Below are positions 48,922 through 58,443 of a stretch of DNA of 64,000 bases, piece after piece. The stretch covers positions 1 to 64,000 of the forward strand of contig RFPL01000003.1 of NCBI GenBank assembly GCA_009926135.1, read 5' to 3'. Numbering within the stretch: the stretch's first letter is position 1; every line of letters begins with the position of its first letter. The translations under genes were made by a program, and so were the position numbers. A model generated the notes under the pieces. The model was not told where the DNA came from. It worked only from the letters and a program-made list of their open reading frames with translations, and did no database searches. This DNA is from Sphingomonadaceae bacterium. GTDB lineage: Bacteria > Pseudomonadota > Alphaproteobacteria > Sphingomonadales > Sphingomonadaceae.

Positions 48922-50087
48922 CAGTTACCCTTCCCGCAACTGACTGGACCCGGCGCGAGGACCTCGCTGTGCTGGTGGCCGCGCTTGGCACTGGCAATGC
49001 CCGCTATGTCGGCGGCGCAGTGCGCGACACGCTGCTGGGTATGCCGGTCAAAGATGTCGACATTGCTACCCCACTGGAACCTCAGGTAGTGATGCGGCGG
49101 CTAAAAGAGGCTGCAATCCAGGTCGTTCCCACGGGCATCGATCACGGCACGGTCACTGCGGTCCTGCCAAAGGGACCGGTCGAGATTACCACTCTGCGCC
49201 ATGACGTCAGCACCGATGGCCGCCGCGCCACGGTGGCTTTCGCGAGTGACTGGCAGGACGATGCCGCGCGCCGCGATTTCACGATCAACGCGCTCTATGC
49301 CGATCCTGCTACGGGCCAGATCTTCGACTGGTTCGGCGGGCTTGATGACCTTGCTGCACGGCGGGTGCGCTTCATCGGCGATCCGCACCAGCGCATCCGC
49401 GAAGATCACTTGCGAATTTTGCGCTATTTCCGGTTCCAGGCGCGGTTCGGCTCGATGCCGGCCGACGCGCCTTCCGAAAGCGCCTGCGCGGAATTGGCGG
49501 CGACGCTCAAGGGCCTGTCGCGCGAGCGGATCGGGATGGAGATGATGAATCTCCTGTCACTCAGCGATCCCGCACCGACGATAGCAAGGATGGCGGAGCT
49601 GGGTGTTTTGGAAGTAGTCTTGCCCGAGGCCGACGTCGCCCCGCTCGCCGCGTTGGTTGCACAAGAGGCTCGCCAGCAGATCGTGCCCGATCCTTTGCGC
49701 CGCCTGGCTGCGCTGCTCCCCGCCGATGTGCAACTGGCAGAAGCTATCGCCAGTCGCTTCCGCTTGTCCGGCGCGCAGAAAAAACGGCTGGCACTGGCGG
49801 CAGCGCGCGACGGCTCTTCCATCGCGGCCCGTCCGCTGGCCTATCGTGTGGGCCGCGAAGCCGCGCTGGACCGATTGCTGATCGACGGCATTGACGTTGC
49901 GCCATTGACCGGCTGGACCATCCCCGAATTCCCGCTCAAGGGGGGCGAGATTGTTGCGCGCGGCATCAAGGCCGGGCCGGAAGTCGCCCGGGTGATGCGC
50001 AGCGTGGAAAGCGGCTGGATCGCCGCCGGGTTTGCCGACGCCGTGATCCCCGCCCTGCTCGACGCGGAGCTTGGTGAACGGGCGTGA
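48918..50087 (+). CDS. cca: CCA tRNA nucleotidyltransferase
   Basis: Adds or repairs the 3' CCA of tRNA (or poly-A polymerase-like). 389 residues, GTG start overlapping the NUDIX stop. Nucleotidyltransferase motif YVGGAVRDTLLGMPVKDVDIATPL with the GG and DxD (DVD), DWQDDAARRDFTINALYADP, and RIREDHLRILRYFRFQARFG are the class II CCA signature. Last residues form the helical tail domain. Confidence 0.95.
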   Translation: MTVTLPATDWTRREDLAVLVAALGTGNARYVGGAVRDTLLGMPVKDVDIATPLEPQVVMRRLKEAAIQVVPTGIDHGTVTAVLPKGPVEITTLRHDVSTDGRRATVAFASDWQDDAARRDFTINALYADPATGQIFDWFGGLDDLAARRVRFIGDPHQRIREDHLRILRYFRFQARFGSMPADAPSESACAELAATLKGLSRERIGMEMMNLLSLSDPAPTIARMAELGVLEVVLPEADVAPLAALVAQEARQQIVPDPLRRLAALLPADVQLAEAIASRFRLSGAQKKRLALAAARDGSSIAARPLAYRVGREAALDRLLIDGIDVAPLTGWTIPEFPLKGGEIVARGIKAGPEVARVMRSVESGWIAAGFADAVIPALLDAELGERA

Positions 50088-50698
50088 GCGAGCTGGTCTT
50101 GAATGAACCGCTGCTGGTTATCGCGATCTTCGCGGTGCTGGCCGCAGCGACTGGCTGGATGATCGAACGCGACCATCCCGGAATGGCGAATGCCCTGCGC
50201 AAGACCGGTTATCTGGGCATGCTGGCGGCCGGACTGCTGCTGGTCGCGCAGCTGGCCTATACCGCCGAGCGATCGGATGCGGCGCTGGAGCTGCACCGCC
50301 GCCCCGCCCTCACCGTCAGCGGCCGCGAGACGATCGTGCCCTTGGCCAGCGACGGCCATTTCTGGGTCACGGCCGAAGTGAATGGACGTGAGCTCGACTT
50401 CCTGATCGACACCGGCGCAACCTTCACCGGGCTCGGCCGGGATGCGGCAGCGGAACTGGGGGTCAGGCCTGATCCGCAGCAGGCCCCGCTTGAACTCGAA
50501 ACCGCCAACGGCGTGATCACAGCCACCATGGGCAAGGTCGATGCGTTGCGCTTCGGCAATATCGAAGCGCGCGGCCTAATGGTGGCCGTGCCGCAGGATA
50601 CGGCTGACGATACCCAGGTGATCGGCATGAACCTGCTCAGCCAACTCGCCAGCTGGCGGGTCGAGGGCGACAAGCTGATCCTGGTTCCGAAGCGTTAG
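50084..50698 (+). CDS. Retropepsin-like aspartic protease (TIGR02281-type)
   Basis: 204 residues, GTG start overlapping the cca stop. Two N-terminal hydrophobic segments (about residues 10-26 and 40-58) anchor it; the C-terminal retropepsin domain has the single catalytic triad DTGATF in [12 protein letters not shown] (about 104-114) and the flap-type region. Single-domain clan AA protease of the type common in alphaproteobacteria. The stop overlaps the convergent parC stop by 4 nt. Confidence 0.92.
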   Translation: MSELVLNEPLLVIAIFAVLAAATGWMIERDHPGMANALRKTGYLGMLAAGLLLVAQLAYTAERSDAALELHRRPALTVSGRETIVPLASDGHFWVTAEVNGRELDFLIDTGATFTGLGRDAAAELGVRPDPQQAPLELETANGVITATMGKVDALRFGNIEARGLMVAVPQDTADDTQVIGMNLLSQLASWRVEGDKLILVPKR

Positions 50699-52980
50699 AA
50701 CTTGTTGTCCCGCGGGAAGCCGTTGGGCGGCAGGCGCCCGGCAGCCCCGCGCGCCACCTTCCACAGCCGCATATCGGCTTCGGTGCGGGTACGTCCAGTA
50801 TCGCCGCCCATCTTCCAGCTCAGGCCCTCGTCCAGCTTCAGTGTCGTTGCATCGGCTAGTCCGCCATCGCGGAAGCGTTGCAGGGTGACGCCCTGGCCCT
50901 TGGCGAGGATCGGCAGTTCTTCCAGGCTGAAGATCACCAGCTTGCGGTTGTCACCGACCACGGCGATGTGATCGTGCTCGGGCGGGATTTCGCGCACTAC
51001 AGCCAGCTTTACGCCCGGCTTGGTGGTCATGACACCGCGGCCCTTGCGCGTTTCGGCCAGTAGTTCGTCCGCCTCGGCCGCAAAGCCGCGGCCGGCGTTG
51101 CTGGCCAGCAGCAATTGCGCCTTGGGCTTGTAAACCAGCAGCGCGACGATCTCTGCCCCGGCATCGATATCGATCATGGTGCGAACCGGCTCACCAAAAC
51201 CGCGCGCGGAAGGCAGCTTGTCACAGCCCAGCGTATAGAACCGCCCGTTGTCGCAGGCGACCAGCAGCTTGTCGGTGGTCTGCGCGTGCAGCGCGAAGGC
51301 CGGGCCATCGCCTTCCTTGAACTTGAATTCCTTGTCGAGCGCTTCATGCCCCGATGCGCCGCGGATCCAGCCCTTGGCCGAGAGGATCACCGTGACGGGT
51401 GCCTTCTCGATCATTGCATCCATGGAGAACTCGACCGTCGGTGCCGCCTCGGCAATGGTGGTGCGGCGGCGGCCCAGCAGCGTCGTCTCCGCATAGTCCT
51501 TGCGCAGGTTGGCCAGGTCGCGCTTCAGCCGGGTGCGCTGGCGGGCCGGACTTTCGAGCAGCTTTTCGAGCTCGTCCTTCTCGGCCAGCAAGTCGTCCCG
51601 CTCGCGCCGCAGCTCCATTTCCTCAAGCTTGCGCAAGGAGCGCAGCCGCATGTTGAGGATCGCTTCGGCCTGCCGGTCAGTCAGCTCGAATTCGGCCATC
51701 ATTACCGGTTTGGGCTCATCCTCGGTGCGGATGATCGCGATCACCCGGTCGAGGTTGAGGAAGGCGATGATGTAACCGCCAAGGAGTTCCAGCCGGTCGG
51801 CGATCTTGGCCAGACGGTGTTCGCTGCGGCGGACCAGAATTTCGATCTGGCTCTTGATCCATTCCTGCAGCACCAGCTTGAGGCTGAGCACGCCGGGGGT
51901 GCGGCTGGCATCTAGGACGTTGAGGTTAAGCCCGAACCGCGTTTCCAGGTCGGTCAGCTTGAACAACGATTCCTTGAGCAGTTCGGGATCGACGTTGCGG
52001 CTCTTCGGCACGAAGACCAGCCGGATCTGCTCGTCCGATTCATCGCGGACGTCTTCAAGGATCGGCAGTTTCTTGTCAGCGATCAGCTGGGCGACCTGCT
52101 CGATCAGCTTGCCTTTGGGCAGCTGGTAAGGGATTTCGGAAATGACCAGCTGCCAGGCGCCGCCGCCAAGCTTTTCAATGCCGGTTTCTTCCCAGGTCCC
52201 ATCCGGATTACGCCCGGTCGAGAAGCGCCCGCGCACGCGCAGCGCGCCCCGCCCCGTTTCGTATGCACGGGAAATGACCTCGCGGCTTTCGGCGACGATC
52301 CCGCCAGTCGCGAAGTCCGGCCCCTGGAACAGCTCCATCAGTGCGCTGTGTTCGGCATGGGGATTGTCGATCAGCAGCAAGGCGGAATCGATGATCTCGG
52401 CCACGTTGTGGCTCGGAATGTTGGTCGCCATCCCCACGGCGATGCCGCTGGAGCCGTTAGCCAGCAGGTTGGGGAACAGGCCGGGGAAGATTTCCGGTTC
52501 TTCCTCTTCCCCGTTGTAGGTCGGGATAAAGTTGACCGTGCCTTCATCCAGCCCGGCCATCAGCTGGATCGCCGTCTTGGTCAGGCGTGCTTCAGTGTAG
52601 CGATAGGCGGCCGCATTATCGCCATCGATGTTGCCGAAATTGCCCTGGCCATCAACCAGCGGGTAACGGAGCGAGAAGTCCTGCGCGAGGCGAACCATCG
52701 CATCGTACACGGACTGGTCGCCATGCGGGTGGTACTTACCGATAACGTCACCCACCACGCGGGCCGACTTCTTATAGGCATCGTTGGGGTTGAGCTTGAG
52801 CTGTCGCATGGCCCAGAGCAGGCGGCGGTGGACCGGCTTCAACCCATCGCGCAGATCGGGCAGCGACCGCGCCGTGATCGTGGAGAGCGCATAGACAAGA
52901 TAACGTTCGCTGAGCGCGGCATCGAAGGGCGCGTCAACGATGGCGTCAAAGGGATCTGGTGCAATCGGTACGGTGGTCAT
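50695..52980 (-). CDS. parC: DNA topoisomerase IV subunit A
   Basis: Decatenating type II topoisomerase subunit, 761 residues. The breakage-reunion domain has the catalytic tyrosine in [11 protein letters not shown], the [17 protein letters not shown] start and [15 protein letters not shown], in which the residue at the quinolone-contact serine 80 position of E. coli ParC is glutamine. The C-terminal beta-propeller is the shorter ParC type. The ferredoxin gene ends 42 nt upstream on the same strand. Confidence 0.96.
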   Translation of the reverse strand: MTTVPIAPDPFDAIVDAPFDAALSERYLVYALSTITARSLPDLRDGLKPVHRRLLWAMRQLKLNPNDAYKKSARVVGDVIGKYHPHGDQSVYDAMVRLAQDFSLRYPLVDGQGNFGNIDGDNAAAYRYTEARLTKTAIQLMAGLDEGTVNFIPTYNGEEEEPEIFPGLFPNLLANGSSGIAVGMATNIPSHNVAEIIDSALLLIDNPHAEHSALMELFQGPDFATGGIVAESREVISRAYETGRGALRVRGRFSTGRNPDGTWEETGIEKLGGGAWQLVISEIPYQLPKGKLIEQVAQLIADKKLPILEDVRDESDEQIRLVFVPKSRNVDPELLKESLFKLTDLETRFGLNLNVLDASRTPGVLSLKLVLQEWIKSQIEILVRRSEHRLAKIADRLELLGGYIIAFLNLDRVIAIIRTEDEPKPVMMAEFELTDRQAEAILNMRLRSLRKLEEMELRRERDDLLAEKDELEKLLESPARQRTRLKRDLANLRKDYAETTLLGRRRTTIAEAAPTVEFSMDAMIEKAPVTVILSAKGWIRGASGHEALDKEFKFKEGDGPAFALHAQTTDKLLVACDNGRFYTLGCDKLPSARGFGEPVRTMIDIDAGAEIVALLVYKPKAQLLLASNAGRGFAAEADELLAETRKGRGVMTTKPGVKLAVVREIPPEHDHIAVVGDNRKLVIFSLEELPILAKGQGVTLQRFRDGGLADATTLKLDEGLSWKMGGDTGRTRTEADMRLWKVARGAAGRLPPNGFPRDNKF

Positions 52981-53022
52981 TTGGTGAGCGCCCTAGCAGG
53001 GCGGGAATCCTGCCGCCAAGGG

Positions 53023-53355
53023 TCAGCGGCGTTGCATGTTGTGGCTTTCCCCCGGAATCCGCACTTCCAGCCCGTCGAGCGCCTCGGTCAGGGTGATCTG
53101 GCAGGCCAGCCGGCTGGTCCGGGTCACCCCTGCGGCGAGGTCGAGCATATCTTCCTCATCCTCGCTGGCGGGTGTCAGCTTGTCGAACCATGCCTTGCCG
53201 ATGATGACGTGGCAGGTTGAGCAGGCCATCTGCCCTTCGCAGGTGCCTTCCAGCGGCATGTCGGCATTCTGCGCCACTTCCAGCAGGCAGGCACCCTCAT
53301 CCGCTTCGGCCGTGACGCGGTCCCCTTTGGCCGTGATGAAAGTAACCTGGGGCAT
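53023..53355 (-). CDS. [2Fe-2S] ferredoxin (ISC/adrenodoxin type)
   Basis: 110 residues. The 2Fe-2S cysteines are in CEGQMACSTCHV (C-x5-C-x2-C) with the fourth in RLACQI, as in Isc ferredoxin and adrenodoxins. Supplies electrons for Fe-S assembly or P450s. It lies 2 nt after the cysteine desulfurase stop, so the pair is translated together and probably works together in Fe-S cluster supply. Confidence 0.95.
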   Translation of the reverse strand: MPQVTFITAKGDRVTAEADEGACLLEVAQNADMPLEGTCEGQMACSTCHVIIGKAWFDKLTPASEDEEDMLDLAAGVTRTSRLACQITLTEALDGLEVRIPGESHNMQRR

Positions 53356-53357
53356 AC

Positions 53358-54449
53358 TTAAACTCCCTGCGCCTGCGCGGCTGCTTCAAGGGCGTGGCAG
53401 GCGGCCTCCACCTCTTCCTGCGTGGTATAGCGCCCAAAGCCGAGGCGGATCGAATTGCGCGCCTGGACGGGCTCAAGCCCGATCGCCGTGAGCACCCGGC
53501 TGGGTGCGCCGGTCCCGCTGCCGCAAGCCGAGCCGGCTGAAAAGGCAATGTCGCGGCAATCGCTGAGCAGGCGCGGGAAGTTCAGCCCGTCGAGCCGCAG
53601 GTTGAGGTTACCCGGCCAGCGTGACTTCTCGCTGCCATTTACGATCCAGCGCGAGAGGATCGAGCGGGCAGTCGCCGCCAGGCCGGAAAGGTGCTGAAAA
53701 TCCGCATCCATCCGCGTCAGCGACAAGGCTGCAGCAGCTCCGAACCCGGCGCAGAGCGCGGGGCTGAGCGTACCGGAGCGCAGCCCGCTCTCCTGCCCGC
53801 CGCCCGCCATTAGCGGTCCGATCTTCACGCCGTCGCGCACCCACAGCGCGCCGATCCCCTTGGGACCATAAAGCTTGTGCGCCGTAATCGCGATCAGGTC
53901 TGCCCCTTCGGGCGGCGCCAGCTTGCCCGCGCCCTGCACCGCATCGCACAGAAAGAGTGCACCCGCTTCATGCGCACTCTCGGCCAGGCGATCGACTGGC
54001 TGGATCGTGCCGATCTCGTTGTTGACCTGCATCAGCGCAACCAGGTCGACGCCCTCTGGCAGTGGCACTTCCGGATCAACCAACCCGTCAGGACCGACGG
54101 GTAGCTCGTGGACCTCGCTGCCGCTGGCGATCGCTGCATTGACTACTGCCGAATGCTCCACGGCCGAATAGGCAATCGGCCCGCGTGGAACAGAACGCAG
54201 CGCCTGGTTAAGCGCTTCCGTTGCCCCGCTGGTAAAGATGACCCGGCCACCTTTCGGCAGCAGCGCCGCGACCTGCTCACGCGCATGCTCAACCGCTGCC
54301 GCTGCGGCACGGCCGGCGCGGTGCATCGAGTGCGGATTGGCAAAGCCCATGGACTCCGGACCGGACAGCCATGGCAACATCGCTGCCAAGGCTTCCGGCG
54401 CGAGCGGCGTAGTGGCCTGGTGGTCAAGATAGATGGTTTTGCCGGTCAT
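53358..54449 (-). CDS. Cysteine desulfurase family protein (NifS/IscS-like)
   Basis: PLP enzyme that removes sulfur from cysteine for Fe-S clusters and thio-modification. 363 residues from the ATG at 54449. The PLP lysine is in ITAHKLYGPKGIGALWV, the active-site loop has SAGSACGSGTGAPSRVL with the catalytic cysteine, and ATTPLAPEALAAMLPW is the N-terminal signature. Shorter than E. coli IscS (404), as in single-gene NifS-like proteins. Paired with the ferredoxin gene. Confidence 0.93.
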   Translation of the reverse strand: MTGKTIYLDHQATTPLAPEALAAMLPWLSGPESMGFANPHSMHRAGRAAAAAVEHAREQVAALLPKGGRVIFTSGATEALNQALRSVPRGPIAYSAVEHSAVVNAAIASGSEVHELPVGPDGLVDPEVPLPEGVDLVALMQVNNEIGTIQPVDRLAESAHEAGALFLCDAVQGAGKLAPPEGADLIAITAHKLYGPKGIGALWVRDGVKIGPLMAGGGQESGLRSGTLSPALCAGFGAAAALSLTRMDADFQHLSGLAATARSILSRWIVNGSEKSRWPGNLNLRLDGLNFPRLLSDCRDIAFSAGSACGSGTGAPSRVLTAIGLEPVQARNSIRLGFGRYTTQEEVEAACHALEAAAQAQGV

Positions 54450-54461
54450 TGTTCGCAAAAG

Positions 54462-54489
54462 TTGCTTTTCGGAGGCCCGTTTCTATATA
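54462..54489 (+). promoter_or_regulatory. Candidate promoter of the alpha/beta hydrolase gene
   Basis: TTGCTT at 54462-54467 and TATATA at 54484-54489, separated by 16 bp, about 95 bp upstream of the ATG. It lies between divergent genes. A small hairpin (GGCGGC/GCCGCC, about 54540-54561) follows in the leader. Confidence 0.5.
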
Positions 54490-54582
54490 GCGCCTCTCTC
54501 CCGATCATAGCCCCATCTGGTTCGGCGCGCCGTTTTCTCCGGCGGCCAAGGGTGGAGCCGCCAAGAAGCAGGTACCAGGCCC

Positions 54583-55239
54583 ATGCCCTCAGTCATCTTC
54601 CCCGGCCCAGAAGGTCGCCTTGAAGGCCGCTTCCAGCCCGCCAGTCGTCCGCGCGCGCCGGTCGCCATGATCCTGCACCCGCATCCCCAGGCCGGCGGGA
54701 CGATGAACGACCGCATCACCATGGCGATGTACAAGACCTTCCAGGCACGCGGCTTTGCCACCCTGCGGTTCAACTTCCGCGGCGTTGGCCGTAGCCAGGG
54801 CAGCTTTGACAACGGGATCGGCGAATTGAGCGATGCCGCCGCAGCGCTCGATTGGGTCCAGTCGATCCACCCTGAAGCCAGCACCACCTGGATCGCCGGT
54901 TACAGCTTTGGCGCACTGATCGGCATGCAGCTGCTGATGCGCCGCCCGGAAATTCGGGGCTTCATCTCGGTCGCGCCGCCCGCCAACATGTACGATTTCA
55001 GCTTCCTGGCCCCCTGCCCGGCCTCGGGCATCATCGTCCAGGGTGCCCAGGACACCGTCGTTACGCCCGGCGCTGTCCAGAAGTTGGTCGACAAGCTGCG
55101 TACCCAAAAGCACATCACGATCCATCATGACGAAGTGCCCCGCGCCAACCACTTCTTCGAGAACGAACTCGACGAGATGATGCGCGCGGTCGACAATTAC
55201 CTCGACATGCGCCTCGCACCGGATTGTCCGATCCGCTAA
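54583..55239 (+). CDS. Alpha/beta hydrolase, HPHPxxGG type
   Basis: 218 residues. LHPHPQAGGTMNDRITMAMYKTFQARGFATLRFNFRGVGRSQGSFDNGIGE (about 28-80) and the nucleophile elbow GYSFGALIG (about 104-112) belong to a widespread alpha/beta hydrolase group; the acid and base are in VQGAQDTVV and PRANHFF. Cytoplasmic; substrate unknown, members are called dienelactone or CocE/NonD-type hydrolases. Confidence 0.9.
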   Translation: MPSVIFPGPEGRLEGRFQPASRPRAPVAMILHPHPQAGGTMNDRITMAMYKTFQARGFATLRFNFRGVGRSQGSFDNGIGELSDAAAALDWVQSIHPEASTTWIAGYSFGALIGMQLLMRRPEIRGFISVAPPANMYDFSFLAPCPASGIIVQGAQDTVVTPGAVQKLVDKLRTQKHITIHHDEVPRANHFFENELDEMMRAVDNYLDMRLAPDCPIR

Positions 55240-55260
55240 CTCGCGGACCAGCCCGTGGGC

Positions 55261-55467
55261 TCAGGCGGGCGTGTCGCTCGCTCGGGCCACCGGGGCTTCC
55301 CCGCTGTCGTAGGGTACAGTCCAGATCGCGACGTTGATCCCGGCGACCAGCGCCAGGATCACCAGCAGCACTGCCTTGCGCCGCTCACCCCGTCGCCATT
55401 GCAGCACGGCGCCGGCCAGCATCAGCAGGACGGCCAGGGTCAGCAGTGACAGAACAGTGGTAATCAT
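55261..55467 (-). CDS. Small membrane protein, unknown
   Basis: 68 residues with two hydrophobic segments (MITTVLSLLTLAVLLMLAGAVL and AVLLVILALVAGINVAIW) around a basic loop WRRGERRK. A short acidic tail follows. Starts 4 nt after the DUF937-like gene stop, so the two are probably co-transcribed. No family recognised. Confidence 0.65.
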   Translation of the reverse strand: MITTVLSLLTLAVLLMLAGAVLQWRRGERRKAVLLVILALVAGINVAIWTVPYDSGEAPVARASDTPA

Positions 55468-55470
55468 GCC

Positions 55471-55992
55471 TCAGTGGTCCGCGATCCCGGACAGCGCGTC
55501 AAGCGGGTTGGGCTGACCTTCCAGATCCAGCAGCGGTCCCAGCTCAGCCAACCGATCAGCTGCCGACATCCGTCCGGCGCGCGCAGCAACATAGCCGCCG
55601 GCCAGCATCGCCAGAAGGGGAAGGACCTGCTGTACCGTTGCGGGCGTCACCTTGCTCTGCACCGCCGCTTCCGCCACTACCGCCCGGGTCAGCTGCGGGC
55701 CGAATATGTCCGCAAGGATCGTCTGACCGGCATCTGGCGAAACCGCATCGCTCTGCAGCACCGCACCAGCCAGGCTGCCGCCGCCCAGTCCCTCCAGCCA
55801 GACCAGCAGCTCTGTCAGACCCGTGCCAAGGCTGTCGGCCTTTTCGACACGCCGTCGGAAGCCGCCGCGAACGAGGGGCAGCAAGGCGCTAGCCGCTGCC
55901 AGGGCCAGCGGCGGTGTGATCTCAAGCTGCCGCGAAACAGCTGCCAGTCCGCCGCTGCGACGCAGGACGTCGAGCAGGCCCTGCTCAGGCAT
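55471..55992 (-). CDS. DUF937-like protein
   Basis: 173 residues from the ATG at 55992, preceded by AAGGAG at 8 nt (the longer start at 56346 is not supported). Alanine- and leucine-rich helical protein: MPEQGLLDVLRRSGGLAAVSRQLEITPPLALAAASALLPLVRGGFRRR and QSDAVSPDAGQTILADIFG. The repeat-like pattern resembles DUF937/YidB proteins, of which a second copy lies at 57995-58351. Function unknown. Probably cytoplasmic. Confidence 0.8.
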   Translation of the reverse strand: MPEQGLLDVLRRSGGLAAVSRQLEITPPLALAAASALLPLVRGGFRRRVEKADSLGTGLTELLVWLEGLGGGSLAGAVLQSDAVSPDAGQTILADIFGPQLTRAVVAEAAVQSKVTPATVQQVLPLLAMLAGGYVAARAGRMSAADRLAELGPLLDLEGQPNPLDALSGIADH

Positions 55993-56155
55993 TCGGAGTA
56001 CTCCTTGGCATGGTCTGCTTTTTACACCAGGACGCGACCCCTTTGGCGCGGCTACGTTAAGCCAATTGCCATCGGCCTGCCAATCGTAACGCGTAGTTTC
56101 CCGGGGGCTTCTGCTCAGATTTGACAGGGACTGGCTGGCAACGCACGATAAGGCC

Positions 56156-57988
56156 ATGGAAACCATGTCTCTTTCGCGCCGCAATGCCCTGGGCCTGCTC
56201 AGCGCATCGGCTGCAGCTGCAATTCTGCCCGGTTGTGCCAATCGTCTGGCCGCTGCGGCTACGCCGACCGACGCCACTGCGCTGCTCGAATCGCTGGCCT
56301 GGCAGCTGATTGAACAGAGCCCGGAGGGCGCGACTTCGCTGGGCATCGATACCGGCGCTCATGCGGCGCTGCGGAGCAAGCTGGGCGATCGCTCGGCCGC
56401 TGGGCAGAGGGCTACGGCTGAAGTGCTGCGGCGCGGTCTTCGCCAGGTCGAAGCCATCAATGCCGAGGCGCTTGACCCTGACACCCGCACTAGCCTGGCT
56501 GTGGTGCGCAGCGCCTTCCGCACCGCGCTGAGAGGATTCGCCCTGCCCTATGGTGACGTTGCCGTGGGCGGCTGGCGCAACACCCCCTATGTCGTGATCC
56601 AGAACGTCGGCGCTTACCTCGACCTGCCGCGCTTCCTCGATAGCGACCACCCCGTGCGCAATGCCAGCGATGCGGAAGCTTATCTCGCCCGCCTAGGCGC
56701 GTTCCCCGCCACGCTGGCGGGCGAGTTGGATCGGATCAAAGCCGCCCGAAGAATCGGCGTGGTGCCGCCTTCCTTCCTGCTCGACAAGGCAATCCGGCAG
56801 ATGGAAACCCAGCTTGCCGGGCTGCGCGATGGCGGTGACCTGACCCGCTCGCTAGCTCGCCGCACCGCGACCATCCCGGGCGATTGGGAAGGCCGCGCCA
56901 AGGCGCTTTCGACCGGCCCCGTCGCGGCGGCACTCGAACAGCAACTGGCCGAGTTGAAGCTCCAGCGCACGCTGGCAACCAGCGATGCCGGCCTGTGGGC
57001 CCGGCCGCATGGTGATGAATGGTATGCTTGGGGCCTGTCGGCCAGCACCACGACGAGCCATTCACCCGATGAAGTCCACCGGATCGGGCAGGAACAGCTT
57101 GCGCTGCTCCATGGCCGGATGGATCCGATCCTGCGCTCGCTTGGCTATACCAGCGGGACCGTGGGCGAACGGATGACCGCACTGGGCAAGGACCCGCGCT
57201 TCACCTTTACCAACGACGACAAGGGCCGGGCCGAGATCATCGCCCTCATGCAGTCCAAGGTCGATTTCATGCGTGCCCAGGCCCCACGCGCCTTCCGCCA
57301 CCCGGTCAAGGGCAACCTGGAAATCCGCCGCCTGCCTCCCGCTGAAGAAGCAGGCGCTCCCGGTGCCTATGGTGGTGCGGGTTCCATCGACGGATCGATC
57401 CCTGGCAAGATCTGGATCAACCTTGGCACGACCGATCTGCACAGCCGCTACAGCTTGCCGACCCTGGCCTTCCACGAAGGCATCTTCGGCCATGTCTGGC
57501 AGGGCGAATATGCCAATCGTCTGCCGTTGATCCGCACGCTCCTGGCTTTCAACGCCTATTCCGAAGGCTGGGCGCTGTATGCCGAAACACTGGGCGACGA
57601 ACTGGGCGCTTACGATGGCGATCCGGTCGGCCAGCTGGGCTATCTCCAGTCCATCGCATTCCGCGCCTGCCGGTTGGTGGTCGATACCGGGCTCCACGCC
57701 AAACGCTGGACCCGTGAGCAGGCAATCGACTGGTTTGCCAACACCAACGGTTCGGGCCGAGCAGAAGTGTCAAGCGAGGTCGACCGCTACTGCTCATGGC
57801 CGGGCCAGGCCTGCGGCTACAAGATGGGCCACAGCGAAATCCTCAGCCAGCGCGAGCGGGCCAAGGCTGCTTTGGGGGCCAAGTACGACCTGCGCGACTA
57901 CAACGATGCTGTGGTCGGCGGCGGCAATGTCCCGCTCGATGTCCTGGCCGGCCAGGTCGATCGCTACATTGCCGCAACCAAGGGCTGA
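56156..57988 (+). CDS. DUF885 family lipoprotein (putative peptidase)
   Basis: 610 residues. N-terminal SLSRRNALGLLSASAAAAILPGC looks like a twin-arginine-like or Sec lipoprotein signal (SRR plus a hydrophobic core, lipobox LPGC). The DUF885 core shows FHEGIFGH (HExxxGH, a metallopeptidase-like motif about 440), followed by NAYSEGWALYAETLGDELG, typical of the family (related to M2/M3-type peptidases, the HEAIPGH group). ATG at 56156; an ATG at 56165 is also possible. Confidence 0.9.
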   Translation: METMSLSRRNALGLLSASAAAAILPGCANRLAAAATPTDATALLESLAWQLIEQSPEGATSLGIDTGAHAALRSKLGDRSAAGQRATAEVLRRGLRQVEAINAEALDPDTRTSLAVVRSAFRTALRGFALPYGDVAVGGWRNTPYVVIQNVGAYLDLPRFLDSDHPVRNASDAEAYLARLGAFPATLAGELDRIKAARRIGVVPPSFLLDKAIRQMETQLAGLRDGGDLTRSLARRTATIPGDWEGRAKALSTGPVAAALEQQLAELKLQRTLATSDAGLWARPHGDEWYAWGLSASTTTSHSPDEVHRIGQEQLALLHGRMDPILRSLGYTSGTVGERMTALGKDPRFTFTNDDKGRAEIIALMQSKVDFMRAQAPRAFRHPVKGNLEIRRLPPAEEAGAPGAYGGAGSIDGSIPGKIWINLGTTDLHSRYSLPTLAFHEGIFGHVWQGEYANRLPLIRTLLAFNAYSEGWALYAETLGDELGAYDGDPVGQLGYLQSIAFRACRLVVDTGLHAKRWTREQAIDWFANTNGSGRAEVSSEVDRYCSWPGQACGYKMGHSEILSQRERAKAALGAKYDLRDYNDAVVGGGNVPLDVLAGQVDRYIAATKG

Positions 57989-57994
57989 AACAGG

Positions 57995-58351
57995 TCAGCT
58001 CTTGCCGAACAGTTTGCCGGCCATGCCCAGCACGTCGTCAATCGGATTGCCGTCGCCGTCCTGATCGAGCCACTTGAACACCCCGGCCAGCTGCGGGTTG
58101 TCCTGCAGCGTCCGGGCATATTGCGCCAGGCTGCCCTCACCACCGAGCTGTTCAACGATCTGGCTGAGCACGCCAGCATCGAGCCCGGTTTTCGCGGCGG
58201 CTCCGGCAATGGTGTCGCCCGGTTCGGCGTGGCTCTGACCAAGGGCGGCAATCGCCTTTTCAGCCAGTTCGGGCGGCAAGCCCAGCTTGCTGGCCAGGTT
58301 ACCGACGTCGGCATGGCCGGCCTGAGACAGGATGCTATCAAAAATGCCCAT
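57995..58351 (-). CDS. YidB/DUF937-type protein with DxDxDG loop
   Basis: 118 residues from the ATG at 58351. N-terminal MGIFDSILSQAGHADVGNLASKLGLPPELAEKAI resembles YidB/DUF937 proteins. A C-terminal DQDGDGNPIDD stretch (about residues 96-106) has the DxDxDG pattern of calcium-binding EF-hand or dockerin loops. Function unknown. Convergent with the DUF885 gene. Confidence 0.85.
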   Translation of the reverse strand: MGIFDSILSQAGHADVGNLASKLGLPPELAEKAIAALGQSHAEPGDTIAGAAAKTGLDAGVLSQIVEQLGGEGSLAQYARTLQDNPQLAGVFKWLDQDGDGNPIDDVLGMAGKLFGKS

Positions 58352-58393
58352 GGGTGCGACTCCATACAAGGGAGCCGCATCATGGGCTGGTAG

Positions 58394-58429
58394 CGCCCGG
58401 TAGCAAGGGTAAACACTTGCTACCGGGCG
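58394..58429. repeat. Perfect 14-bp inverted repeat between pckA and the YidB-type gene
   Basis: CGCCCGGTAGCAAG, 8-nt loop, CTTGCTACCGGGCG. It lies 15 bp beyond the pckA stop and 43 bp before the next gene start on the same strand. The stem is strong, but no T run follows on either strand, so it may be a processing or attenuating hairpin or a protein site instead of an intrinsic terminator. Confidence 0.7.
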
Positions 58430-58443
58430 AAAATATCAGTGAG

